DNA of 64,000 nucleotides from Candidatus Nitrospira neomarina (lineage in GTDB: Bacteria > Nitrospirota > Nitrospiria > Nitrospirales > UBA8639). A program made the translations under genes and the position numbers. The notes beneath the pieces were generated by a model. It was given only the letters and a program-made list of their open reading frames with translations. It had not been told where the DNA came from and ran no database searches. Positions 37,018 to 47,173 of this stretch are shown in pieces (position 1 is the stretch's first letter; each line of letters starts with the position of its first letter). The stretch lies in contig NZ_CP116968.1 of assembly GCF_032051675.1 (NCBI RefSeq), positions 2,170,001 to 2,234,000 on the forward strand, written 5' to 3'.

Positions 37018-38591
37018 CAAAACTGAAAGTAGAGGAATTCGCTGGTTCGATCCATAGCCTGTATTGACCACCAGAACATCGCAAAGACGACGATTGCCCA
37101 CAGCGCCCTGGGTTGCCACGCGATCCAACTCGAAGGCTGCGAGCGGATGGTGACATGAGTAATATCCAACGCGGAACTATACCCTCCGAGCAACTGGTAG
37201 GTGTTAGGCGCAAACCAAACGATTAATAGCAACAGTGCCAAAAGCAGGTATTGCTCGGGTCCACCGAAATGTGGCACGGCTGGCTCGAATGCCCAGCCTA
37301 CACCCTGCAAGTAGTCACCCAGCGACGCAACATTGTTGAGGTAGCCGCGATACGAGGTGGGCAAGGCGACTCCGTTGAGGCCGAGCATGCCCTTGAGAAT
37401 GTTGGTGGCGGCCGAAAAACTTTCCGACCGAAAAAATACCCAGGCGATGACGACGGCGAGAAAGGTCATGATGCGACCCAACCAAAAACTGATCCAGCCG
37501 TGGCGGATTTCTTGGCGACCCAGCACTTGGCGTAACCCTCGCCATGCGTAGTTGACGCACAGGTAAACGCCGTGCAGAGCGCCCCAGGCTACGAATGTCC
37601 AACCGGCGCCATGCCAGAGCCCACCGAGTAGCATCGTCACCATCAAACTCGTGTAACGGCGCGTCCTTCCGTAGTAGCTGCCACCCAAGGGTATATAGAG
37701 GTAATCACGCAGAAAACGCGAAAGCGATATATGCCAGCGTCGCCAAAATTCGATGATGCTGCTGGCCTTATACGGCGAGTAGAAATTCAGCGGAAGGCGA
37801 ATTCCGAACAGGTAGGCCAGCCCTACGGCCATGTCCGAATAGCCGGAGAAGTCGAAGTAAAGCTGGAAGGTATAGGCAAGCGCCCCCCCCCAGGCCTCAA
37901 AGAAGGTAATGGGATGAAAATCCCGGGCAGCATTGAACATGGGAGTAGCATGCAGCGCAATCTCGTCCGCGATTACCACTTTCTTGAACAGGCCGATGAT
38001 AAAAATTGTGGAGCCAACGGCCAGATGGGCATGATTAAAAACAAAGGTTTGTGCCCTGAAGAACTGCGGCAGCATTTCGCTGTGATGGACGATGGGGCCG
38101 GCGATCAATTGCGGGAAAAAGGTCACAAACAGGCAATAAGACAGAAAATCGGGTTCCTGAATCTCCCGGCGGTAGGCATCGACGAGAAATGTAATCTGCT
38201 GGAAGGTGAAAAAGGAAATCGCCAGAGGGAGAATGATTGTCTTTAAATGATAGCCGGTTCCAAGCATCCAGTTGATGTTATCCACAAAAAAGTTGGCATA
38301 TTTGAAATAGGCCAGCGCACCGAGATTGGCACTGATGCCGACTATTAGCACCAGCCTTCGTCTGGATTGATTGTCCATGCCGCTGAGCGTCCGGCCAAGC
38401 AGGAAGTTGAAGCCGATTGATATGAGAAGGAGCAGCAGGTAGACCGGATTCCACCAGCCATAGAAGAACAGCGAGGCAAGCACCAACCAACTCAAGGCTG
38501 CGCGGTACCAGCCGAAATGGCCGAACAAGTAGTAAAGACCGGCGACGGCCGGGATGAATAGCAGGATAAATTCGTAGGAATTAAAGAGCAT
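37017..38591 (-). CDS. MBOAT O-acetyltransferase, AlgI-like
   Basis: A 524-aa membrane-bound O-acyltransferase beginning MLFNSYEFILLFIPAVAGLYYL. It has about eleven hydrophobic helices, the family motif FFPQLIAGPIVHH, LYFDFSGYSDMAVGLAYLFGI, FWRRWHISLSRFLRDYLYIPLGG, and the catalytic LWHGAGWTFVAWGALHG. The members of this family pass acetyl groups from a cytoplasmic donor to a periplasmic SGNH partner. The adjacent AlgJ-like gene, coupled by TGATG, fits that role. Together with an AlgD-like enzyme elsewhere in the window they recall alginate acetylation. No alginate polymerase is seen. The flanks are IS relics on both sides. Confidence 0.9.
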   Translation of the reverse strand: MLFNSYEFILLFIPAVAGLYYLFGHFGWYRAALSWLVLASLFFYGWWNPVYLLLLLISIGFNFLLGRTLSGMDNQSRRRLVLIVGISANLGALAYFKYANFFVDNINWMLGTGYHLKTIILPLAISFFTFQQITFLVDAYRREIQEPDFLSYCLFVTFFPQLIAGPIVHHSEMLPQFFRAQTFVFNHAHLAVGSTIFIIGLFKKVVIADEIALHATPMFNAARDFHPITFFEAWGGALAYTFQLYFDFSGYSDMAVGLAYLFGIRLPLNFYSPYKASSIIEFWRRWHISLSRFLRDYLYIPLGGSYYGRTRRYTSLMVTMLLGGLWHGAGWTFVAWGALHGVYLCVNYAWRGLRQVLGRQEIRHGWISFWLGRIMTFLAVVIAWVFFRSESFSAATNILKGMLGLNGVALPTSYRGYLNNVASLGDYLQGVGWAFEPAVPHFGGPEQYLLLALLLLIVWFAPNTYQLLGGYSSALDITHVTIRSQPSSWIAWQPRALWAIVVFAMFWWSIQAMDRTSEFLYFQF

Positions 38592-38739
38592 TGTGGTGGA
38601 TTTCAGGTGGTTTTTTATTGGTGTCCTGGTCAGAACCGGCCAAATACAGAACTCCTCTGTTCGCACGATTCCGTAAATCTGTAGCTTTGTATTCTCAGTT
38701 ACCTACCGCCGTTTTGGAGCCACTTGGATTGTTGGGTTT

Positions 38740-38880
38740 TCCGAGTGATCATGAAAACCCCATGTTGCCGGGCGGCCGCGTCAATGGGTTGTGCTTCCAC
38801 GTCACGCAAAATCCGCACAATCTGCTCTTCTGAGTATCGCTTCCTCCTGTCGGTTCTCCTCTGATTGAGGAAAACCTAAC
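38740..38880 (-). pseudogene. IS3-family OrfA fragment
   Basis: The minus strand reads RRKRYSEEQIVRILRDVEAQPIDAAARQHGVF, a typical OrfA helix-turn-helix, then drifts out of register. It could be the lost OrfA of the IS407-type relic at 34150-34850, with the AlgI/AlgJ genes now between them, but no junction proves this. Confidence 0.55.
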
Positions 38881-38924
38881 ATACCGGATGGTCTAATTTT
38901 TAGAGAGCACTCCTCAGTCTCAAA

Positions 38925-39090
38925 AAAGAGTGCGTGTGGCAACACCAATTTGAGGAGTTTGAGGACGCCCGGCGGAGGATCAACCCATGGATGCGTGGGT
39001 ACAACAAGGACCGGCAGCATCTAGCCCTACAATACAAAAGTCCTCGACAATATCGGAAGGAACAATACTCACAGGTGTGTACCAACGCCT
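38925..39090 (+). pseudogene. IS2-like OrfB C-terminal fragment
   Basis: The sequence ECVWQHQFEEFEDARRRINPW, a spacer, and LALQYKSPRQYRKEQYSQV corresponds residue by residue to the last 50 residues of OrfB in the two IS2-like copies. It is a diverged sibling, cut on both sides and adjoining an IS1595-like relic. Confidence 0.6.
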
Positions 39091-39590
39091 CCGAGAAGCC
39101 TTGTATCATCTGGCCGAGTTGGAAGGGGTGGGAAACGCAAAGGGTGGAGCGAGTTGGATGAAGCCTACTTTGGGGGCCGCCGGAAGGGCAAACGGGGGCG
39201 AGCCGCTGCGGGCAAAAGCGTCGTGGTCGGACTCCTGGAACGGGAACACTGTGTGCACAACATAAGTTGTGGAGTCGGTCAGTGCCGAGGAACTCATGCG
39301 GCATATCCAGGCCAAAACGCGCAAGGGGTCGGGCTATTACACCGATGCCTTTCGGGGATATCAGTCCTTGAAACGGTATGGGAAACATCATACGATCAAC
39401 CATTCAAAACGCTTTGTGAGCCGGAGCCGAGTGAAAAACCATATCACCGGGATTGAAGGCTTTTGGAGTTATGCCAAACATATTTTGTATCACTATCGGG
39501 GTGTCTGGAAGTATCATTTTCCCATGTATCTGAAAGAAATCGAATATCGCTTTAACCACCGAACAGAGAACTGATTCAAGCGGTTCTTGA
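39090..39590 (+). pseudogene. IS1595-family transposase relic
   Basis: The sequence reads LDEAYFGGRRKGKRGRAAAGKSVVVGLLERE, then a frame break near 39265, then ESVSAEELMRHIQAKTRKGSGYYTDAFRGYQSL, HHTINHSKRFVS and IEGFWSYAKHILYHYRG. These are the DDE-like ISXO2/IS1595 signatures. The zinc-ribbon N-terminus is missing. Confidence 0.75.
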
Positions 39591-39634
39591 AGATCTATTT
39601 TAGTTACGTTTCGACCTAATTACCTTTAAATAAT

Positions 39635-41007
39635 GGATCTTCGCGTAGTTGTGTGGGTGATTTCGATCATTTTAAAGGATTGGCAACAAGCAAGTCAGGA
39701 TTTTCAATCGCAGATACTCTTTATCGCGCAGCCCATACGAGCGCCGCTGAATGACGCGTATCTTGTTGTTTAAACCTTCGACGAATCCCAATACGACTTT
39801 AATTTCCGGTTTACAATAAGCCGTGATTCTACCCAATGACGATCCATCATCTCGCCGAATTTTTCATACGGCTTCAATCGCTGCCACTTGAGGCTGGCGC
39901 GCCAGCTCTCGAAGAAGCGTCGCGCCCATCCCTCACTCTGGTAGCTCCAGAGTTGACCGAAAGACTCCATGAGCAGGTAAGCGGTATTGAGCCATTTGTT
40001 CGCCGCCAGCAGGGTCTTCAGTGCTCGCCTGTCATCCATGTTCAGGTTCTCGCGGTGCGACAGCAAGGTGTATTTCTGACCCTTAATGAAACGTCGGTTG
40101 TCGCCAGTCAATCGTGCGTACTCGGTGCGACGGACTCCAGTGCATTAGTCAAATGGCGTATGACGTGAAACTTCTCAAACAGGATCGCCGCTTGCGGTGC
40201 TTTGTCGGTTGTTGCGTTGCGAAACGGCTTCCACATATCCATCACCGCAAGGCGGATACCCGCACTCTTCTTCGGTCCCAGCCAATCATAAAACTGCGCC
40301 ATGCTCGCTTCGGATCGATCCTGCCCGCCAAACCAGATCGGGCGACGGCGGATCAAATCGCTCACCACGATGCGGTAGGTATGCCCTTTGCGAATCGAGA
40401 TTTCGTCGATGCCAATCGCCTTGGAGCCAGGGGTGCCAGCACGCGCCAACTGAGCCGTCATGTACTGCTTGTCCAACACTTTGACCGCGTGCCAGTCCAG
40501 GTGCAGCTCCTTGGCCACCTCCTTCACGGTGGCACTGCGACAGCGCCGACCAACGTAAAATGCAAACCGCCTGGTGTACAGCGGGTTGTCGGCAAGGAAG
40601 TCGAGGTGTTCCCGCTTCACTTTGCCGCAACTTCGGCAATGCACCCGTCGAATCCCGACCTCCAGATAAACGCGCGTATCCGCGCAGGAGAGGTCGCAAA
40701 TTCTCCGCGTGCTACGGTCGTACCACACAGAGTGCACCAAGCCGCAGGCACCACAGACAGTTTCTTTGAGCGTCGAAACAAGGCAATGACCCGTGCCTTC
40801 GGATCGCCGAACACACCTTGAGCTTTGCTCAACGGTCGAAAACCGAGAAATGCATATGCGTCCAGAAGACGATTGGATTTAGATGAAGTAGCCCTCGCAA
40901 CATCATGCCAAAATTCCAGCCGTCTTAAAATGCCTATTTGCAAATATGGACAACGGGTTCAGGCGTTCAACGTGCCGTCTTTTACCCACACTATTACGCC
41001 ATGAGCC
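39635..41007 (-). mobile_element. ISL3-family element with readable ends
   Basis: Terminal inverted repeats are visible. The left end starts GGATCTTCGCGTAGTTGTGT and the right end, inverted, GGCTCATGGCGTAATAGTGT. Flanking 8-mers are TAAATAAT on the left and TAATTAAT on the right, an ISL3-sized duplication with one mismatch. Length is 1373 bp. Confidence 0.8.
39770..40870 (-). pseudogene. ISL3-family transposase, frameshifted
   Basis: Three frames cover the protein. The N-terminal piece reads DAYAFLGFRPLSKAQGVFGDPKARV (to about 40740). The middle piece reads VHSVWYDRSTRRICDL, CRSCGKVKREHLDF, AIGIDEISIRKGHTY, VVSDLIRRRPIW and AVMDMWKPFRNA (40108-40740), with the DDE aspartates. The C-terminal piece begins TGDNRRFIKGQKYTLLSHREN (39770-40111). 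Frame breaks occur near 40740 and 40110. Motifs match the ISL3 DDE family. Confidence 0.8.
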
Positions 41008-41059
41008 TAATTAATAAAGGGAGAATCTTTTCAACCGATTTACCAAAATAAAAAGGTGA

Positions 41060-42120
41060 ATTCAACTTGTAAGTGCAACTCACCAGTTCGGTTTAGGAGG
41101 TCAGTTGCGGTAGCATCCTGGCTTCTTTTACCGGCTAGTAAGAAGAGCACTGATGAGACACCACACACAACTGACCCTGGAGCAACGCTATCAGATTCAG
41201 GTCTTATTGAACATGGGCCATCCCTATCAGGAGATCGCCACTGTGGTTGGAGTCCACAAATTCACCATTAGCCGTGAAGTGCAACGGAATCAGGGGAGAC
41301 GGGGATATCGCACACAACAAGCCCATCGTTTCACCCTGACTCGGTGCTGCAGGAAAATCCACAGCCACATTCCAGCCGCCACGTGGCACCGCATCAACCG
41401 CCTGTTCAAGGAAGAGTGGAGCCCGGAACAGATCAGCGGATGGTTGCGGACTAGCCATGGGCCCACAGTCAGTCATGAATGGATCCAAAAACATGCCTAT
41501 CGCGATAAACGCTGCCAGGGAACCCTGTTCAGGCATTTACGGTGTCAGCGGCAGCACCGCAAACGCTATGGTACCTACAGTCGTCGGGGCCCCCTCCCCA
41601 ACCGCATCTCTATCGAACACCGTCCCGCGATTGTTGAGCGTCGCACGCGGCTGGGGGATTGGGAGTTGATACGCTGGTGGGCAAGGCCATAAACAAGCCT
41701 TGGTCTCGTTAACGGAGCGCAAATCACAATTGAGCCTCATCGCCAAAATCACCCGCCGGTGTGCCGACGCGGTCGCCACCTCAGTGATGGCCTTATTGAA
41801 ACCGCTGACGCTCCCCTTGCACACCCTGACTGCAGATAACGGCAGAGAATTCGCCCATCACACCACGATCACCAATCCCTCAAGGTGCGCTTCTTCTTTG
41901 CCCATCCCTACGCGGCTTGGGAACGCGGGCTCAATGAAAACACGAATGGGCTCATTCGCCAATATTTCCTCAAACACCGGCCCTTTGCCACCCTCACTCA
42001 GCAAGAGATTCAGCAGGTCATGAATAAACTGAATAATCGCCCGAGGAAAAGCCTTGGGCCTAAAACTCCGAATCAAGTATGTTTTGGCATCAACCCAGTC
42101 GTTGCACTAGCGAGTTGAAT
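41060..42120 (+). mobile_element. IS30-family element
   Basis: Ends read ATTCAACTTGTAAGTGCAAC on the left and, inverted, ATTCAACTCGCTAGTGCAAC on the right. The length of about 1061 bp is typical of IS30. It lies only 52 bases from the ISL3 element. Confidence 0.8.
41153..42118 (+). pseudogene. IS30-family transposase, frameshifted
   Basis: The N-terminal part (41153-41692) has the HTH_38 domain LTLEQRYQIQVLLNMG, then ISREVQRN, WSPEQISGWL and LGDWEL. The frame changes and KQALVSLTERKS...TADNGREFAHH follows to 41890. Another change leads to FFAHPYAAWERGLNENTNGLIRQYF (41885-42118). The DDE triad is present in the DNA but divided among three frames. Confidence 0.8.
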
Positions 42121-42529
42121 CCAAGAAATATAAAGACCCAAGGCGAGTGAAGATAAAGAGTTTAAGGAAGAATTATTCTTTTTTTTGATAGACGGGAATA
42201 ATCAACAGAAGCATTGGTCAGCCTTCAAAGCCATACGCGGCGAACGCAGATACGACCTGTAAATGCTACCTAAACTAGAAAATGAGATTTAAGAAAAGAA
42301 ATGGCGTCCCGGGATAAAATATTTTTAACTAGACATCCACCTTCAACCCGAACGCAGAGACGCGGCTAAGATTGAGGGAAATATCCCCTGAAAAAAGTGA
42401 TCGAGGGAATCAATTTCCTGATGGCATCAAAAAAACTCACCCGAAATCCTGGTCACTAATGATCATCAATGCAGACATCAGGTTTCAAAATTGCTCATAG
42501 ATTTTATGGAGACACCGTGGCACATCATC
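42121..42529. other. Non-coding stretch after IS30
   Basis: About 400 bases with no supported gene or recognisable IS sequence. Confidence 0.3.
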
Positions 42530-43618
42530 TCATTGCTCAGTTGCTTTCAAATTCTGTGGAGGATTCGGAGGTACAGTATCCACATTATTGATGAGCGGAT
42601 GTGTGCGAAGTTTGATAACATTGATATTCCAGCTTGGGTCATCGCTGTAATACCATTTCCACTCGTTGCCATCTCGAAATATTTTATTTTGTAGTTCCCC
42701 CGATGTAGTGATGACCCGCTCATTTTGAATATTCTTCATGTCGTTCAGAGAGGTGGTAGCAAAATAAAGATTGTCATTGTTGACGCCAGGATGATTACCA
42801 CCATAAGGATTGTATATTAATGTGACGGTGTTGTTATCGTCGTGCAAATAGGCGTCGAGTCCGGACCAGCCCCAGGCAAGTGCACTAACCCCCCCTAATT
42901 CACTGAGGCTCAATGGGTTGGATCCTCTAGATGCAAATTTTCCCATTGCGCCCTCAGCAACAGTGACGTACAGACCGAACTGGCTGCCATTGTATACCCA
43001 GTCTGCAGCATAAACTTCGTGCGTATTTGTGGCGTACGTACCCCCTACCGCACCCTCCACCGTCCAGTTTTTTCCATCAACCGATGTACCTAAAAACACT
43101 TGCGCATCAACGCCTGTATCACACCCACAGGAATATGAAGGTCCATTCGCACCAAAGTCACATGTCTGAGAACCCCCCGGAGACTCAACTCCAAAGTATC
43201 CGTAAAACTTCCCCTTAGAGGGAAGATACTTAATATACGCCGTTCGAATACCTTCTTCATGTGCGTGTACGGGTACAAAGTTATGAGGTTTCAAAACGGG
43301 ATTGCCTGAGAATTTCGTAAAGTTAACTCCATCCGTGCTGGTGGCGAGGCCGAGAGCTTGATGGTTGACGTCACCATCATTATTCCAACACCCGTCAAAC
43401 CCAGCAAGATAATGCAAATAATAGATCCCGCCGACTTTTGCTATACCACTGACAGCGATACCCGGCTTATTCTCCCAAGCAATGTTGCTACTATTCTGAA
43501 GAACAATACCTTTTTCGGTCCATCCAGAAAGTTTTTCTGGAATCGTATCCACAGCAAAAGCCTGCCCTGTTATTGACAAAATTATAATTCCAACGAGTAA
43601 AAACCGAATTGCCAACAT
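42530..43618 (-). CDS. Secreted five-bladed beta-propeller-like protein, C-terminally cut
   Basis: A 362-aa protein with a clear Sec signal peptide (FLLVGIIILSITGQAFA). The body has repeated blade motifs: YYLHYLAGFDG, LGLATSTDGVNFTKFSGNPVL, GTSVDGKNWT and LYFATTSLNDM. These are typical of GH43/GH130-like five-bladed propellers that bind or cleave glycans. It ends DTVPPNPPQNLKATEQ, which is how a fibronectin type III domain normally begins, so a C-terminal FN3 module seems lost. AGGAGGGG lies just upstream of the ATG. Family and substrate are not identified. An EPS-binding or -processing role is only contextual. Confidence 0.7.
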   Translation of the reverse strand: MLAIRFLLVGIIILSITGQAFAVDTIPEKLSGWTEKGIVLQNSSNIAWENKPGIAVSGIAKVGGIYYLHYLAGFDGCWNNDGDVNHQALGLATSTDGVNFTKFSGNPVLKPHNFVPVHAHEEGIRTAYIKYLPSKGKFYGYFGVESPGGSQTCDFGANGPSYSCGCDTGVDAQVFLGTSVDGKNWTVEGAVGGTYATNTHEVYAADWVYNGSQFGLYVTVAEGAMGKFASRGSNPLSLSELGGVSALAWGWSGLDAYLHDDNNTVTLIYNPYGGNHPGVNNDNLYFATTSLNDMKNIQNERVITTSGELQNKIFRDGNEWKWYYSDDPSWNINVIKLRTHPLINNVDTVPPNPPQNLKATEQ

Positions 43619-44164
43619 ATTGGTGTCCCCTCCTATAAATTCTTGAATCGAATCTATGCCGAATCTACTGCTATTCTACTCTCCTACTCTTTATTTCCAT
43701 TGGCTTTCCATTTATTTTATGAAACTGGTGTTTAGACTTTTTGGCTCTTTGCGTTTTTTTATAAAGTTTCACACCCATAGAGCGGGGCTTCTTAAAAACC
43801 TAAACAGCCTATTGCCTCCCCTTCGCTCCAAGCTTCCATTCATACCCATGCAAAGCAAGGGACTTTCTAGCAAGTTTAGTAATATCTTTGTGGATGAGAG
43901 CAAAATCTAAGCCATTAATCTAGCCCAGCTAAGGTTCAAGGGTATTTCCTACGCCCATATTTCCTTTTCACCTTAAATTCGGGGGAAAAAATAAAATCTT
44001 AAGCTCAAAATCATACCGTCCATGGGTTAATTTATAATCATTAATAATAATATAGCGTCATGAAATCTAAAACCAAACAAGACTTGCGTATCCTAAAACA
44101 ATTTCAAAGCGCATGGCGTAGCATTCAGCAATATTACGTAATTGCAGAAAAAGTTTCTGGCAAG
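43619..44164. other. AT-rich stretch without recognised genes
   Basis: About 545 bases. Short open frames exist but none has coding character or a good ribosome-binding site. Confidence 0.3.
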
Positions 44165-44720
44165 AAACAGGACAATGTTCGCATGAGATCAAAATGAATC
44201 TGGTGTTTATGCGCCCAGTGCCCCATGGCTCGGCCCATCAATTCGCTCTCATTGTCCACGGCAATCGATTAAGGTGCCGAATATTCCTGAAGGACCCTTT
44301 CCCAACCCCTTGGCGACTTTCTCTCCCGCAACAGACTGATCCACTAATAACAAGAAAAACTCGGGCGTGTATTGCTCGATGAAATTCAGGACTGGGAACC
44401 ACCGGCCATTGATCAAACGATCACTGACAATATCCATTCTTAACCGCTCGTTCGAGGCTTTGGCGTGATCCATTGGAGTGCGGGCGCGCATGGCCGGCAG
44501 CTCTCGGAGATGCATTCCTAAACCCTCACTACCGCAACTCTCGAATTACGCTTAACCCGAGATCCGCATACCTACGCTTCCAGGTGTCATAGGTTTATTC
44601 AATGATGCCGAGTTTGTCAGATATCACGCCGACTTTTTCCCCACCCCCTGCTTGTGTAAAGCCCTAACAAATTACTGATCCATGAAGCGTTTCTTACCTA
44701 TGTTCGTGTCCTCCTTGCGT
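44165..44720 (-). pseudogene. IS3-family OrfA/OrfB relic
   Basis: Minus-strand traces of OrfA (KKRFMDQ, ISDKLGIIE, YDTWKRRYADLG) lie at 44560-44710. OrfB follows with ERLRMDIVSDRLINGRWFPVLNFIEQYT, then VDNESELMGRAMGHWAHKH near 44200. Stops and frame changes are frequent. The pattern fits the IS407 group, more decayed than the relic at 34150. Confidence 0.6.
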
Positions 44721-45721
44721 GCCTAGAAAAACCAGGCTGCGGGGCCGATTCTCAACTTGCCATTGGCCGCCTTTTCGGATTTTGGGTCACTGAGCCCTCC
44801 AGGCCCCTCAAAGGCAAAGTGTCATCTGCTACCTCCTGAAGTTAAGTGGGTATTCACGGCAGAGATTACGTGATTGATTCACCCATATCACTGAACGACC
44901 GGGGGGGCCGCACTAGCGCAAAATGCAGCCCTGCCTGAATAAACGGATGTTAGTTGCCAATCCAAAAGGAGAGGCGGAACTTTGAGTCAATTCATTCCCA
45001 TGGGGATCGTGATTTAAGGCCGCACGGAAGGGAAACAGTTCCAAACTTCCCGCTGCATCGGCCAGGGTGCCTTTGCCCCCGTTTCGCAGTGCATGTCCGC
45101 TTTGGCCTTGAGACGATCACTTAGCTGGTAGAGGAGGAACAACAATATGCTAAAGTGGATACCTGAACAGCTTACCATCAGCCGCAGGGGCGGCGGGGAT
45201 GAAGTCTTACTGGCCCATAAATAACGGCTGTGCAAAAGCCCAAGGGCGAGATGGATTTTCTTTTCCTTATGGGCAGCTCTATAAAGGGAATCCAAAATGG
45301 AGAAAGATGGCACGACACCGGTTGTCCAAATAGACTGTGGAGCTCTGGAAAATTTCAACCTACTTTGGACTTGACTCGGGATAAGCACTATAGAAAAAAA
45401 GAATTTCCATGAAAGTTCATTTCAATTCGAGATATTCTAAAAGCAAATTCTTGAATCGTTCAACTCAGGTATTGGCCCTTTCTGGCCGAAGTAAAAAGAC
45501 ATAAGCAAGCTTATTCCCTGGCCTAAAGCCCAATACTTCAGACCTCCACAGCTCAAATTTTATTCTAACCAAACTTGAGCTGGCTAATTGGCCTCCCCAC
45601 CACTGATAGTGTCGGGGATTCGGTTGAGCATTCTTCCCCAGGCTTAAACGCCTGTGGTTGCCTGTTTGGTTTTATAAAATAGTGAAACAATCGTATAAGC
45701 AATTTTGCCCCTATTTAAGAT
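44721..45721. other. Gene-poor kilobase
   Basis: No coding sequence that I can support on either strand. A small hairpin (CAGGC-loop-GCCTG) followed by a T-rich stretch occurs near 45640-45675. It could end an upstream transcript, but no gene precedes it. Confidence 0.3.
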
Positions 45722-47173
45722 ATGTTTAAAAACTTTAGTTTTCTAACCTTTGGCCGGGCTTCTGGAGATTTTTTCAATTTTCTTCTTTTTGTTCTCATTG
45801 CTAGGACCTTTGGACAGGAAAGTATTGGGCATTATTCCTTTGCAATGGCTCTGGGCGGATTTTGCATTGCATTTGCCGACTTTGGTCTTTATTACCTCAC
45901 CATAAAAGAATTAAGCCATAAGGTCTTACCTTTTGGACAATCCTTTGCTTCCATATGGTCTCTGAGGATAATATTGGCTGTGAGTGTGACGGTAGCTTTG
46001 ATTTTTCTCACCCCTTTCATGCCGGTTTCTGAACACGCCCAATCCCTGATCTTAATCATTGGCATTTCGTTTATATTCGGCACGCTAGTGGATGGGTTTT
46101 CTGCCGTGTTTATTGCTCATGAGAATATGCAGCTAGCGGGCTTACTTGACTTTTCCCATCGTGTGACTGGCGCTTTGACCGCCATAGTGGTTTTGCTTTT
46201 GGGAGGCAATCTTTTTTTAGCGGTAGGCATGCTCCCGATTATGGCCGTCGTACATAGTTGGGGTGGATATTATCTTGCGAAGAAAAGATATGGCCGCCTT
46301 AAGCTGGCCACGTCCTGGTCATCCGTATCCAAGAGATTTCGTTCGACCATTCCGTATGGTCTCTCAGAATTACTCGGCCAAATGGCCATGCGAACTAACA
46401 TAGTGTTGTTGGGATTTCTGCTTGGGACAACAGCCGCAGGGACCTATAATGTTGCCTACCGAATAGTTTTTAGTCTTATTTTCTTCTCGATTTTTGTACG
46501 CATCATCCTTCTTCCCATGGCCTCAAGTTTACATACCCAGGATAAAGACCAACTCGTTGCGTTGTATCGCAACTCGCTTAGCCTCATGGTGTTTTTTGGA
46601 CTGCCAACCTCATGCGGGATTTGGTTGATCGCTCCAGACCTTATTGATTTGCTCTATGGAAAAATTTATTCTGAATCGATTCCTGTGTTGCGTATCTTAT
46701 CTGCGTTAATTTTCCTATTCAGCGTGAGGAACATTTTAGGAACATTCCTGACTGCGGTAAACTTGCAATCTGAAAAAACAAAAAGAGAGGCTTACGGAGC
46801 ACTTTCGATTATCACAGGCAACCTCCTTTTAATTCCAATTTGGGGAGTGCTGGGATCCGCTTTCGCAACCATAGGATCTGAAATCCTCCTATTAGTCCTG
46901 TTCATAATGCCTTTGAGTTCAATCCTGGGTTGGCCAGGAATCGGACGAACAATTGTGAGAAGTGGCATTGCCTGTTTTTCATTTATCGTTCCTTTTTTAT
47001 TTTTTTCCACTGCGCCGTTGTTTGCAAAAGTTCTGGTGTCCATTTTTCTTTACTTTGCGACACTGTTTTTATTCACGGAAGTAAGACAAAACGAACTCCC
47101 CAAGTTCTGGAAATTATTTCGGAACAGCCCACGAAGGACCATTCCAGCCACGGAAGGGAATTGTCAGCCATAG
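45722..47173 (+). CDS. Polysaccharide flippase (MOP superfamily, Wzx-like)
   Basis: A 483-aa membrane protein with about twelve to fourteen hydrophobic helices. It begins MFKNFSFLTFGRASGDFFNFLLFVLIARTFGQESIG, the usual opening of Wzx/RfbX-type exporters, and has an AGTYNVAYRI motif in the middle and a long run of C-terminal helices. It would translocate a lipid-linked glycan. It is the only plus-strand EPS gene in this half and stands alone, with a gene-poor region before it and IS relics behind. It differs clearly from the flippase at 26662-28176, suggesting a second glycan or a remnant of another locus. Confidence 0.88.
   Translation: MFKNFSFLTFGRASGDFFNFLLFVLIARTFGQESIGHYSFAMALGGFCIAFADFGLYYLTIKELSHKVLPFGQSFASIWSLRIILAVSVTVALIFLTPFMPVSEHAQSLILIIGISFIFGTLVDGFSAVFIAHENMQLAGLLDFSHRVTGALTAIVVLLLGGNLFLAVGMLPIMAVVHSWGGYYLAKKRYGRLKLATSWSSVSKRFRSTIPYGLSELLGQMAMRTNIVLLGFLLGTTAAGTYNVAYRIVFSLIFFSIFVRIILLPMASSLHTQDKDQLVALYRNSLSLMVFFGLPTSCGIWLIAPDLIDLLYGKIYSESIPVLRILSALIFLFSVRNILGTFLTAVNLQSEKTKREAYGALSIITGNLLLIPIWGVLGSAFATIGSEILLLVLFIMPLSSILGWPGIGRTIVRSGIACFSFIVPFLFFSTAPLFAKVLVSIFLYFATLFLFTEVRQNELPKFWKLFRNSPRRTIPATEGNCQP

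Noticed and set aside
37731-38246. A 171-codon plus-strand frame opposite the AlgI-like gene
   Set aside because: Antisense to well-conserved MBOAT motifs and without a ribosome-binding site.
40114-40821. A 235-codon plus-strand frame in the ISL3 element
   Set aside because: It is the reverse frame of the ISL3 transposase, whose DDE motifs and terminal repeats are clear.
45014-45388. A 124-codon minus-strand frame in the gene-poor kilobase
   Set aside because: No recognisable motif, no ribosome-binding site and no neighbours. It could be a piece of an unrecognised IS but I cannot support it.
45640-45680. Hairpin CAGGC/GCCTG followed by T-rich sequence as a terminator
   Set aside because: The stem is only five pairs, the T tract is interrupted and no gene ends nearby, so I did not list it as a terminator.
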